A DNA stretch of 64,000 bases, from positions 1,362,001-1,426,000 of the forward strand of contig JAJEKV010000026.1 in the NCBI GenBank assembly GCA_021234155.1. Reading direction: 5' to 3'. Below, piece by piece: positions 48,336 through 58,983 of this stretch. Under the pieces are notes generated by a model, which was not told the origin of the DNA, made no database searches, and was given only the letters and a program-made list of their open reading frames with translations. The first letter of the stretch is position 1. Every line of letters begins with the position of its first letter. The stretch comes from Isoetes taiwanensis. Lineage: Eukaryota; Streptophyta; Lycopodiopsida; Isoetales; Isoetaceae. A program made the translations under genes and the position numbers.

Positions 48336-49713
48336 GGAAAAAAAAAAAGATTAGAATCCATAAATCTTTTCTTTGAAAATAGTTACGACACATTGCAGAA
48401 CATAAGAAATAAATTGCAACATCCTTCTAAAATTACTATGAAAAGCAAACCTTTTAATCACTCGTGGCTTACATGTTGTAGCTCATTTGATCAGCATTTT
48501 CTTTCCTTGAACACAATCTTGTATTAGAATGTTTATTTGATTTGTGCATTGAAGTATAGAAGTTGACTGGACAAGAGTTTTCTTAAGAATTTGATAAGAG
48601 GCAAGGTCTAATAACTATGTCTAAAATCAGCCACGGCGGTCAATTATCCTTCTCACTTTGATGCATACTTAAAAAATGAGTTTAAGATTAAATAGATGAC
48701 GGCAAATTGCCGAAGAGGCTAAACCTGGAAGGAATACATGTAAGCTGCAGTCCTATTGTTCAAAATCCCAGACAACTATCTTACTTCCAAACTAGACGGT
48801 TTGTTAGACTCAACTTTTGCTTCTAATCTTTATTGTTGGCATCAAAGGGGCTAGTATACATGCCTTTCCCTAGCAATTCCATGCACATCTATGGGCAGAT
48901 CAATGATCAAATTGCAGAAACTTGGACAGGTCAGAAATTTGAAAAGACAATCTCTGCAATTGCTTTCATTTTGAAGGCTAGAAGGATTGAGAAAATGATA
49001 GCTGCAACATGAACTATAGCCAAGCATAACCAAATTTATAGACAGATTGGAATACAAGAACAACGTATTGTTACATGCCATTGACTATAATTCTGATGTA
49101 AGCAGTAGAAGTGACAGATAATGAACAAGTTTAACCCTAAAGTAGAAATCAACCATGCTCCAATCCAATGCATAAACTTATTTGATATAGACTAACCAAT
49201 ATCCGACAGAACCTACCTCAGTGTCAACGATTTTGCAGTACCTATTTCTATGTTGCTGTGATGATCCACCAAAGAAACGATTGGGCCTTAGAATCGATTC
49301 GGGCTGAGGAAGAGATGAATGTGATCAGATCCGTTTGCCATGAAAAGTTCAAAAAAAAAAAATGTATTAAAAATAATTCTAATTTTATGAGTTGTGAAAC
49401 GCATATCACTTAATAAATAATTATGATGATAAGTGGCGAATTTGGTGGTGTTAATAAAAACCCCCTGGGATATGGCAAATCCGATATTCCCTAGGAGAAC
49501 ATCCTATGTTAAAATGGCCATTTTCTAGGCCTTGGTAATTTATTCATGGAACCTTAATGGCTAAAATGTTAGTGTATCCCAGATCGTCAAATGATGAATT
49601 GGCAATTTGAATCCCTTAATTGTCAATATAGTGCTGTGAAATGGCAAATCTACAGCTCCTAAAGAGCTAACGCATCCTACTCAGGCCGGCCATTGCATTT
49701 TGCTAAAATAGTT

Positions 49714-50652
49714 GTAACATTCCTAACTAACCAACTGGGCAAAGCCGTCTAGACGTTTATGAGTAGTCGCTTCTACCCATTTATGCCGGTGTCTCGGGAA
49801 CGCCCCACAGGCACATTCAAGGATCGAACATCGTGACTTGTTAACGCAGTTAGGGTTAGGTCAAGAAAAAAATGTTAACAATTGATTAATTGTTAGTAAA
49901 GTAGCAATAAAATAAGTTAAAGGTTAAGCTAAGGCTATGAGCTAAAGTAATATATCTAGGGTTAGCTGGAAAAGAAGTTGGGCGAGGTATTTGTTTAAGA
50001 TTAAGGGCTAGGTTACGGAGGGGATGCTAATAGATATAAGTTATTTATGAATACGACATGGGTAGCCTAATAAGTTGTTTAGCTAGTTATATTTTAAAAC
50101 CCTTTGGAATTAGTTAAATTAATAGGGGTTAAAAAAATACAAGGCACAATTGTTATGTATGGAGGAAGTTGGTGGAAGCAAAACGATATTTAAAATGCTA
50201 TAGTTTAAACATTATTAAAGTCTTAAATATAGAGATTAACCTTGTGGTAGTGAATTTTAGAAAGGTGTAGATATTTATTATTTAATGGTGATAGTTGCAT
50301 ATTACATTATTGAGGTTATTATAATTATTGAGTCACAGTTGGTATCGAGGCGTGTCTCGAAGTTCGAGTCTCCATGGGTGCCTATATGCATGGGTAATTT
50401 GCAAAGACTTGGTAATCATTGTGACATAGTATGACATAGACATGGTATAGCCTTGGATGCTCGAGGACGAGCATAGTTCTAGTGGGAGAGACTGTAACGG
50501 GCCCATGGTAGACTGCTCGAGTATTCGAACCTTGAATGTGCCTGTGGGGCGTTCCCGAGACACTGGCATAAATGGGTAGAAGCAACTACTCATAAACATC
50601 TAGACGGTTTTGCCCAGGTTGGTTAAGGGCATGTCGGTTAGGAACGCGTTAC
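49714..50652 (+). mobile_element. Miniature LTR-type element, unit-2 copy
   Basis: Counterpart of 37270-38204. The primer-binding site is altered here: unit 1 ggtatcagagcaggtctcg reads ggtatcgaggcgtgtctcg at about 50341-50359. That change falls on two CAG sites. The purine tract and LTR start (50493) are intact. Confidence 0.5.
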
Positions 50653-50658
50653 TTGATC

Positions 50659-53047
50659 GCTTGATTGCGGGCCGGCCGCTTAACCTCTCGATGGCGGAAA
50701 TCCCATCGATCTCTATCGTTGGATCTACTTAACCTTTGGAACTCAAGAAATTGATACATGCATACTTAGGTAAAGAATTTAATCTTTATACATGCTCTAA
50801 GGTCCCAAAATTACTATACTTGCCATTGCTCAGCAAAAACTTCACACAACACCCCAAAGCTTTAAAATAATGTTAACTTCAAGCCCATATATAATAATAG
50901 TAATAGTCAAGTTAATTGAACAAAGAATCCACACGATCTAACCTCGCCTTTCCGAAAGCTTGGCTACTCTCTGGAGCATCTTGCACCTCTGCTTACACCA
51001 TTAACCACGGGGTTAGTCACTCGGACTAAGTGGGGATCGGGGAATCTAGGACATGTCTAGCATCAATAACCACAAAACATTAACCTTAAACAACACTAGT
51101 CTTACCAGTAACCTCGCCTCTGCAATCTAAGTTATGAGTCAAACAAGCATAACCATTGCAACTTGATTCCAACATTAAACCACATATACAATAGCCAAGC
51201 AACCATAGCATCAACATTGCAACCAATATTCCTCTGGGTCTGAGAAAGGTCAACTCGGCTGATCAGGCCAGTGACATAGAGGCGGGGTAACCACGTGTGT
51301 ACACACCCTTCCACGCCTGGCCCAAAGATTGGAGGACCACTTAACTGTGCACGACGTTGTACCATACGGTATCAACGCCCGATGTTCAAATAACCATTTA
51401 CATAGCACTATGCAATAACCGCGAGTCTAGACCATCGCACCTAGACTCCGCCCCGAGGTCTATATCAAAGTATTACATCATAAATAATTCAAGAAATTCT
51501 ATGATACATATTTCATGCAACTAAGAAACCCAACCATAGTTCAAATTATTACAACCTTTACAATGCAAAATGCAACCATCAACCATAAGTTAAAATAAAA
51601 CATTCCTTAGCAACTCCAATACTCAACTAGGTTATTTATTTTATTAAAATAGTTATCGAAGACCTTAACGACGGTTGCCTTCATATCACTTCTAATTAAT
51701 TTAATGGTTTTGACGCCCATTCTCCACCCATTACCTGTGCCTTGCAATATGCCCATCATTAATCTGACTAATTCCTAATATATTCCAATATCTTACTAGC
51801 TCACCTGTTATCTTTACCATTCAATAACCGTAAATATAGCTTATCCATTAACACAACTTAACTCTTAAATTAACCTTTATCTTTCTTATAACATTTGTTA
51901 ACACTATAATGAACTAACTATTAATTTTTATTCCTGTTTTAACCTAACCCTAACGTTTTCACAAACGCGGCCAACAGCTTGTGGATCCGGCTCCAAGCCA
52001 TCGGATCCAACCCAAAACCTCATGGGTCCAGCCGATTCTGGCTTTTACAGGGATTTCCAGGCCAAATCATACTGATTGTAGCCGAATCAGGTAGTTCAAA
52101 CCCTTTTTCTTCCACTGCCGGATCCTACTGGAAACTCTGCCCCGTAATTCCTTCTGATTTGATCTTCTAAGGGGTTCTTAATCCAAAATGACCTAGTTAC
52201 AGGCTGAATCACATGGTTCTGGATCATCTTTTGCTTGCCAGAGACCAAGTTATTCGTTGCCACAACCTGCATGGATCTCCATGATTCTGCTTCCTTTGTC
52301 CAAATCGACCTCTTTGAGGCCAAATCGACCCAATCCAGACCAGCTTTCATGTTTCTCAGGCATTCCCACTAAATAAGATCATGCCAATTCTACTAGCAGC
52401 ATGCAAGAGAAAAATACTGTCGTCTTGGCTTGTTCTTGCTTCATCAATTTAGTTTTCAATCCTTTCTTCCAAATTCTAACCGATTCAAACTATTCCAAAT
52501 TCTTCTATCATAGATTACAGCCTCATGACTATTACTTTGATGGAAAATATTAGGAACATATTAATTTCAATACTAGCCATGCAAGCCACAATATTCCAAT
52601 ACCAAAGAGCTACTACCCATAACCGTGCGTTTATATTTACAATCATGCTCATATAAACCAATTCTTATCCCATGCGCATATAATCCAATTCTAATCCCGT
52701 GCTGGATGCTTAATCAACAAATTAAAAACAAGCATAGATACTACACTAGAAAACCCTAGGTGTAAGTCTTGATCCCCACCTGGAATCCCGCTTGCTTCCT
52801 TTGCACTCCAACACGCTCCCAGATCTCTACACGCAATTCGCTCCTTCAGCAATCCCTCTACAATCGATCTTTTTCCAAATGCTTTTCTCTGTACTTATAT
52901 CTATTTTTAACCACCAGTATTACGTCCGTATAATCTCTACATATACGACGTATTACTCTGCATGCGTGATATTTTGATTAATATTCCTTTGCATCCTTTA
53001 ATAAAATAATTCCACAATATACCTCAAAATCCTAGGTCCGATTCTGC
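50659..53047 (-). mobile_element. Gypsy 3' LTR, unit-2 copy
   Basis: Counterpart of 38210-40590. Both ends are blurred here: the LTR start reads ggtccgattctgcctctctcc instead of ggtccgttacagtctctcc, and the far end is heavily altered at 50645-50700. Boundaries are therefore transferred from unit 1. Confidence 0.45.
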
Positions 53048-53077
53048 CTCTCTCCTCCAAAAATTCAACCCATGTCC

Positions 53078-54457
53078 TCATGGGCGCATCTCCGGAAACT
53101 CACGAAGAATCCAATTGGCATCTTCCCATGTGGCATCTTCCTCAGGACAACCCGCCCATTGAACCAAAAATCTCCGTATTGTTCGCCTCCTTAAGCGACG
53201 GGTTTCTTCTCGCAGAGAACGCGTTACGCCTGGGGTACAAAAAGTTCTCCCTGCTTACCAAAGCATCGTCCCCCAACATATGGGAAGGATCAAAAACATA
53301 CTTCCTTAAGTTACTCACGTGAAAGACATTATGTACTTTCACGTGTGAGGGTAACTCCAACCTATAAGCCACCTTGCCAATACGTTCCAAAATTTCATAC
53401 GGACCCGCATATCTAGGGGCCCATTTACCTGCACTTTTAAATGCCAGTGAGCTCTGCTTGGGATTAATCCTCAAGGGCACATAATCCCCTTTTTGAAATT
53501 CAAGTGGCCTACGTCTCTTATTTGCATACTGCTTTTGTCTATTTTGTGCCACAGTCAAATTTTGTCGAAGTCTCCTTAGCTGAGCATCCATGTCCTCCAC
53601 TACTTTATTAGCTGCTTCAACATTGCATTGAGGATCTCTCCAATTAAGAGGACAACGACACTCTTTACCATACATTGCCTCAAAAGGACTCATTTTGATG
53701 GAATCTTGATAAGTGTTATTGTATGCAAACTCGGCCAAATACAAATATGAATCCCATACCTTCGGTTGACTAGGCACATACATTCTGAGCATATCCTCCA
53801 AAACTTGATTAACTCGCTCCACTTGGCCATCTGCTTGAGGACGATAAGATGTACTGGCATATAATTTAGTCCCAATATTTTGAAATAACCCTTGCCAAAA
53901 TTGGCTCATAAACTTTGTATCCCGATCTGATGAAATAGTGGCCGGCATCCCATGCAACCTAAAAATCTCCTTAACAAATAACTTAGCAATATCCATTGCC
54001 GTAGCAGTAGTCTTCATCGGCATAAAATGGGCTTGTTTAGTTAGTCGATCAACCACAACATAAATTGCATCATAACCTGAACGTGTCCGGGAAACTCAAC
54101 AATGAAGTCCATGGAAATACTCTCCCACTTAGAAGATGGAATTACTAAAGGTTGTAATTCTCCAGGCTCCCTAAACCTTGATGCTTTTACCTTCTGACAA
54201 GATAAACACCTAGCCACGTACTCCTTAACCATCTTCTTTTGTCCAGGCCAAAAGAAATTCTGGCGCATTTTCCTCAAAGGACTATCATGTGCTTCATATA
54301 GCAATCTCAATCTCAACTCCTGATCATTAGGAATACACATACGGCCATTATAATACAAAACTCCTTTAGACAATGCATACCTCGGAAAATCTTGGGGGTT
54401 CTCCAACACAGGTGCAAAATATGGATCTGTGACATCCCCTACTCGTATAGGGTGCAC
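53078..54457 (-). pseudogene. Ty3/gypsy integrase and chromodomain, unit 2
   Basis: Frame 54457-54041 is identical to unit 1. Frame 54056-53142 (304 codons) preserves the catalytic core with the second Asp (ISSDRDTKF) and Glu (GQVERVNQVLED), both lost in unit 1. The chromodomain is frameshifted after about 53230 (YPRRNAF...), where unit 1 is intact. Both units share one break at the ccggg run (54087-54091; about 41631 in unit 1), where a single extra base would rejoin the frames. The upstream end of the gypsy fragment falls near 54460, just inside the hAT flank. Confidence 0.85.
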
Positions 54458-54635
54458 TCACCGTATACAAACAGGAGTTCATCCCCCATACCAGCTCCAT
54501 ACTGATACAGGGCCCTCCACGTATCACTGCAACCTTGATGAGTTCCAGTGGGAAGAATGAAGGGGTCATTTTACCCTGTCTCCCTCAGGGCCTATCTAGC
54601 TGCGGAAGCGTAAACATACATGTCAGTCAATGTTG

Positions 54636-54800
54636 TAACATACGTAGCATACCGTACGCGTACAATACGTATTCTACGTATTTTAAAAGTATTCTATATT
54701 TTTTTGAGAAATACTTAGAATACGTATTCTAAAGATAAAATACGTAAAATATATAAAATACGTTGAATACGTTAAATACGTTGAATACGTAAAGTACTTC
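54636..54800. promoter_or_regulatory. hAT subterminal repeats, left end
   Basis: At least ten copies of the core TACGTA/ATACGT on both strands (for example acatacgtag, caatacgtattctacgta, tagaatacgtattc, aaatacgtaaaa, tgaatacgttaaatacg). hAT elements bind their transposase at clustered subterminal motifs, so these are candidate binding sites. The unit-1 copy is at about 42179-42340. Confidence 0.65.
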
Positions 54801-54990
54801 TGATATTTGTACTGCAGCAAGTTAATTTACTGAGTTTAGCCTATTTAATCTCTCTAATGCATGCAAGTACCATACATTATCCAGTAACAAATTAGAACAT
54901 CCTCAAAACTTAGGTTTTCTTCATAGTTACTAGTTGTTACCTTAGAATAAATACATCAAACCAAATAAAAAAGTTATCTTAATGCAATTA

Positions 54991-57807
54991 CTAATCAGGT
55001 CCTTCCTCTTCCTCGGCATCATCGTTAGAGGATTTAGTTGTAGCGTCATCATAGCTGTCCACACAATCAGAAGATGAATCTACCATGGCATCATCAAAGT
55101 CTTCATCCTCTTCATCTCCTTCGTCATCATTGCCATCTTCAATATTGCTTGCAACAGCAGTAGCTCTTCTATTAAGCACCCTCCTTGCACTTGCAACTCT
55201 CGCACGACCACGACCACGTCCTCTACCTCCTCTAATAGTGCTACAACTTGGACTTTCCATTGCTTCATCCATTACTGCAGCGGCAGCCCTAGATCTACTT
55301 CTAGTAATACGACCAATATGCATGGCCTCTGCTTCCTCAAAATATGCTTGTGCAACTTCAGTGTCAATGTTAATTGCTGGTGGAGGCATTTCAGGAGTCT
55401 TGTCGATGTCTATCTCATCAGGATTCACCTAAAACAAATAATATTTTGATGTCATAAATCATGCCTAGTGCACGGGGGTTTCTTAACCCGCAAATGACTT
55501 GTCAAAAAATTAGGGATAAGTAGCAAAAAATTAGACCTGCATTGGAAGACCAGCATGAGTTTGAAAGCTACGGACAAGCCTCAAGTTTTCTCGAATATAT
55601 ACCAGTCGCTCCACTTGTTTCACCTTCAAACGGTTTCTCCTTTTGGTGTGTGCCAATGCATGTGCATTCCAATTTCTTTCTGCAGCTCCAGACGAGCAAT
55701 CCTGTGGCACAAAGTATTAAGCAAGCAATATATCCATTTCAGAAAATTAAGAGCATCAACTCAATATAAAAAAATCAGCTATACTACCTGAGACAATACT
55801 CTGCAAGCTAACGACTGTAGTAAGGGCACGTTGTCCCCATATCTCTCCCACCATGAAACAGGTTTACATTTTGCAGCGTGTGATTTTGATAGTTCAATGG
55901 TAAATCGGCCAACACCATTTCTATACATGTCCAATTGATCTTGCAAAATTTCACACTCCTCTATAGAATATACCTTTTGAATATAAGAAAGCCATCCATC
56001 CGTCATCTCTTCATTCATAACTATTGGTTGGTCTTTTGGCTTCCATAAAGGATGTAAAATGTGTGCAACAATATGAATTGGCTTCTTGAACCAAGACCAA
56101 CGATCATCAAAGCATTCCAAAACCTCTTTATATCTGTATACAAATCAAAGCAATATACGCAAATGAATGTTTAAAATATGAATAGCATGGCACTAAATGT
56201 AAAACCAGAAAGATCAGAAATTTGAATGACATAAAACGTAAAAATCAGAAAAATCAGAATTAAGTAAATCTGAAAATGAAAAACATGCAGTAGCATAGCA
56301 AGATACATAGAATATAAGCGATATTACTTACTTGTCCTTGTTCGATGTGTCTTCCGTAACTCCTCGCTCTAATACAACTCTAGCTCTCCTCATGAACTCG
56401 TAAACTAAGCCCATAGTGGATCCTTCACGATCGGTTAGTCGCAAAACAGAAAATAGCGGACGCATAATAGAGATTACAAGCATAATTGAAGGCAAAGTAG
56501 AACGATCTTGCACAATGGACTTCACCCTCATAGCATCTGGCTTTTTAGAGTCAGTCCAATCCTCCCAATAGTTACTAACCACGGTTTGTTCTAGGGCTCT
56601 CCAAACTCTTGCGATCCTCTCAAGGACAATAAGAATGTAGCCAAACCGAGTGGCGCTTGGCCTGAGGAGAACAAGAGAGGAATAGTTGCTGAAAATTTGT
56701 CGTGCATTCCGTTTCTTTGTGAACAGTTTAACCACACAATTTGCTCTCTTGTGCACTCGATGAACCCAAGCCAACTTTCCAATATCCTCCAGCAATAAAT
56801 CCAGACAATGCGATGCACATGGAGTCCATACAAGCCTCGGGAATTCAACCTCTAAAATGTGACCCATGTTAATACAATTAGCTGCATTGTCCGTGACAAT
56901 TTGCACCACATTTTCTGGTCCTACATCCTTTATTGCAGCTGATAGCATTTCAGCCAACCATGGGCCATCGACACTTACAGAAACACCGATCAATAGATTT
57001 AAGGTACATAGTGCCATAACAACATGAGACCAAAATATTCACAAGTGCGCACTTGCTTGTGTCCACCCATCCATCTGAAAGTATTGTAACTCCATATTTT
57101 GGCCAAAGGGCTTTCACATTTTCCACTTTGCGTTGCACATACAAATGCTCCTTCTTTAGATATTTACCTCTTAAATCACTGTAGGTAATACCACTATACT
57201 TCTCTCCTATGTCTGAGAAAGCTAACAACATGTTTCTCCAGCTTGACATTTTCAAAAGATTAAAGGAAAGATTACGTTCCACAATGCATCTAACCAACAT
57301 AGTATTTGCATGTTCTTTCTTGATCAACATAGCAGCACTTGATCCTCTTTTTATGGTGCTTTGAGTGAGATTTATCCTTCTCGAACCTTCTGATTCTTGA
57401 ATATCAATAGGAGTCTGATCAATTGTATGTCTAAGAGATGAGGTACCTGTGCTAGCTGCTGATGCATGTGGTTGGAACATTGTATCAGCCATAGAACCCA
57501 TCATGCCTTCATCAAGCTCAATCTGCTGCTCCATGGATTCTATTTCTCTAATGCGTTTGTTCTTTTTACTGGTCAATTCACTTTCTTTTGCTGCTGCAAT
57601 AGCCTCTTGATGTGCCTCTAGAGTGACTTGCACACACTTTTCTATACCTTCACCTGCTATCCCAGCAAGGTGAGCAACTAAACGTGTGAGTGTACCAGAT
57701 CCATGAGCACCACAAAATGTGCAATCCCAATGAAAAGAGCCAGCCGACTTCGCATTTACTCTGTTCACACAATATTTATCCCACATAGGTGATTCCTTGC
57801 GCGGCAT
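54991..57807 (-). pseudogene. hAT transposase, four exons, one frameshift
   Basis: Inferred exons (minus): 57807-56332, 56133-55788, 55701-55537, 55428-54991, with GT...AG borders and continuous phase (donors GTAAGT, GTAGTA, GTCTAA). The whole would be about 808 residues. Exon 1 has a BED-type finger (CTFCGAHGSGTLTRLVAHL...C), a DUF659 region (LSDGWVDTSKCALVNILVS) and the hAT core (VTDNAANC, WTPCASHCLDLLLEDIGK). Exon 2 has the C-terminal insertion and WWERYGDNVPLLQSLACRVL. Exon 3 has the dimerisation motif (SSGAAERNWNAH...KRRNRL). Exon 4 is acidic and Arg/Gly-rich. Frames 57807-56950 and 57017-56328 overlap at about 56995-57000, so one base is missing or extra there. The start MPRKESPMWDKYC is typical of the family. 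Confidence 0.85.
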
Positions 57808-58907
57808 GGTTGCTTAATTGAGGCTACCAAGTTCTGGCAGGAAACGAAAAACATAAGAGTTAATTTATGTTAAAAAAATAAGCATGCATAAGAACTGGAA
57901 TCATCCTAATTCATCTTTAAAAAAATCAAAGAATCATAGTTGCAATCTGGAGTCTCATTATTTTCAGTCATCAACATGCCTTCTACTCATTTGTTTGCAA
58001 TCATACGGAGTGTTCAATTTCTAACTGCAGATCCAAGCAAGCAAGAATACATAAAAAAAGAACATTAGATTTATTTTGTTGTTAAAATAAGCATGCTGGA
58101 ATGAAGTTTTGGGACTGAATGTTCTCAATGCATGCATACAAATTATAGATTAAAATATGCTGGGTAATGTACTTCTTATGAAGCTATGAGAACCATTTTA
58201 GTTCATATGGGCTGTACAATTTCTAACAGCAGATCAAAGCAAGTAACAATACATGGAAAAAGAACATAGGACTTACCAGAATACAAATTTATAGAAGCCT
58301 GCATGCAATCGAAAAGGCTTCAGCTCCTTTGCTTTAAACAAATAAATCAAATAATCTTAGAAAGGATTTGAGTTCGAAATCAATGTAGGTAGATTCGAAA
58401 TGCAAATGCCTCATACTTGAGAAAAAATGAAGGGCAAAATGGATTAAGAGTTCCTCCAAGGCTGCAACAAAAACATGCTCCAGCTTATTTGCTACAAACA
58501 AGGAAATCAAATCATTTTAGAAGGATTTGAGGTCGAAATCATTATAGGTAGGGTCGAAATGCCTCATACCTGGATAAAATGCAGGCTAGAATGGATTAAG
58601 AGCTACCTCCAAGGCTGCAACTAAAATAAAGGCTCCAGTTTCTCTTCTTCAAACAAAGAAATCTAATAACCTTGAATCAGTGAGGCCGAAATCAATGAGC
58701 TAAGGTCGAAATGCTTCATACCTGAGAGAAAGATCAGGTTAGAATAGATCTAAATCAAGAATCGGCGAGATGAGGCTCACGGCGCATACCTAACCGTAAC
58801 CACAATTTTTGCTACAGAGAAACAAAACCCTATACCATAATAATTCAAAAATATTAAAAAAAAAGGGATGGGGAGTAGTAAAAAAAATGGCAGGTTAAAA
58901 ATGTAGA

Positions 58908-58970
58908 ATACGTTTTAAATACGTGTGAGTATTCTAAAACGTATTTCATGCGTAAAATACGCGTTTTTAA
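58908..58970. promoter_or_regulatory. hAT subterminal repeats, right end
   Basis: The same motif family as the left end: agaatacgtttt, aaatacgtgtgag, aaaacgtatttc, gcgtaaaatacgcg. It is shorter and less dense than the left end. Clustered copies at both ends and nowhere else nearby support the element boundaries. Confidence 0.65.
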
Positions 58971-58983
58971 ACAATATACATGT

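Larger units (their letters stand above)
42790..55247. repeat. 12.46-kb tandem duplication, unit 2
   Basis: Second unit, directly abutting the first. It is damaged relative to unit 1 at about 46.49-46.69, 47.28, 50.33-50.70, 51.31-51.46, 51.96, 52.49-52.53 and 53.04-53.23 kb, and cleaner elsewhere. The right boundary lies inside exon 4 of the hAT transposase, so the unit-1 copy of that exon is cut off at 42789. The local offset between units drifts from 12443 to 12458 bp. Confidence 0.95.
54624..58975 (-). mobile_element. hAT-superfamily DNA transposon, complete span
   Basis: A four-exon transposase gene is flanked by ATACGT-rich subterminal regions. Candidate 8-bp target-site duplications ATACATGT are at 54616-54623 and 58976-58983; 8 bp is diagnostic of hAT insertion. 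The terminal inverted repeats are weak: CAGTCAATGTTGTAACATACG at one end against ATTGTTTAAAAACGCG read inward from the other. The exact termini therefore remain uncertain by a few bases. The element sits next to the truncated gypsy fragment. Confidence 0.7.
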
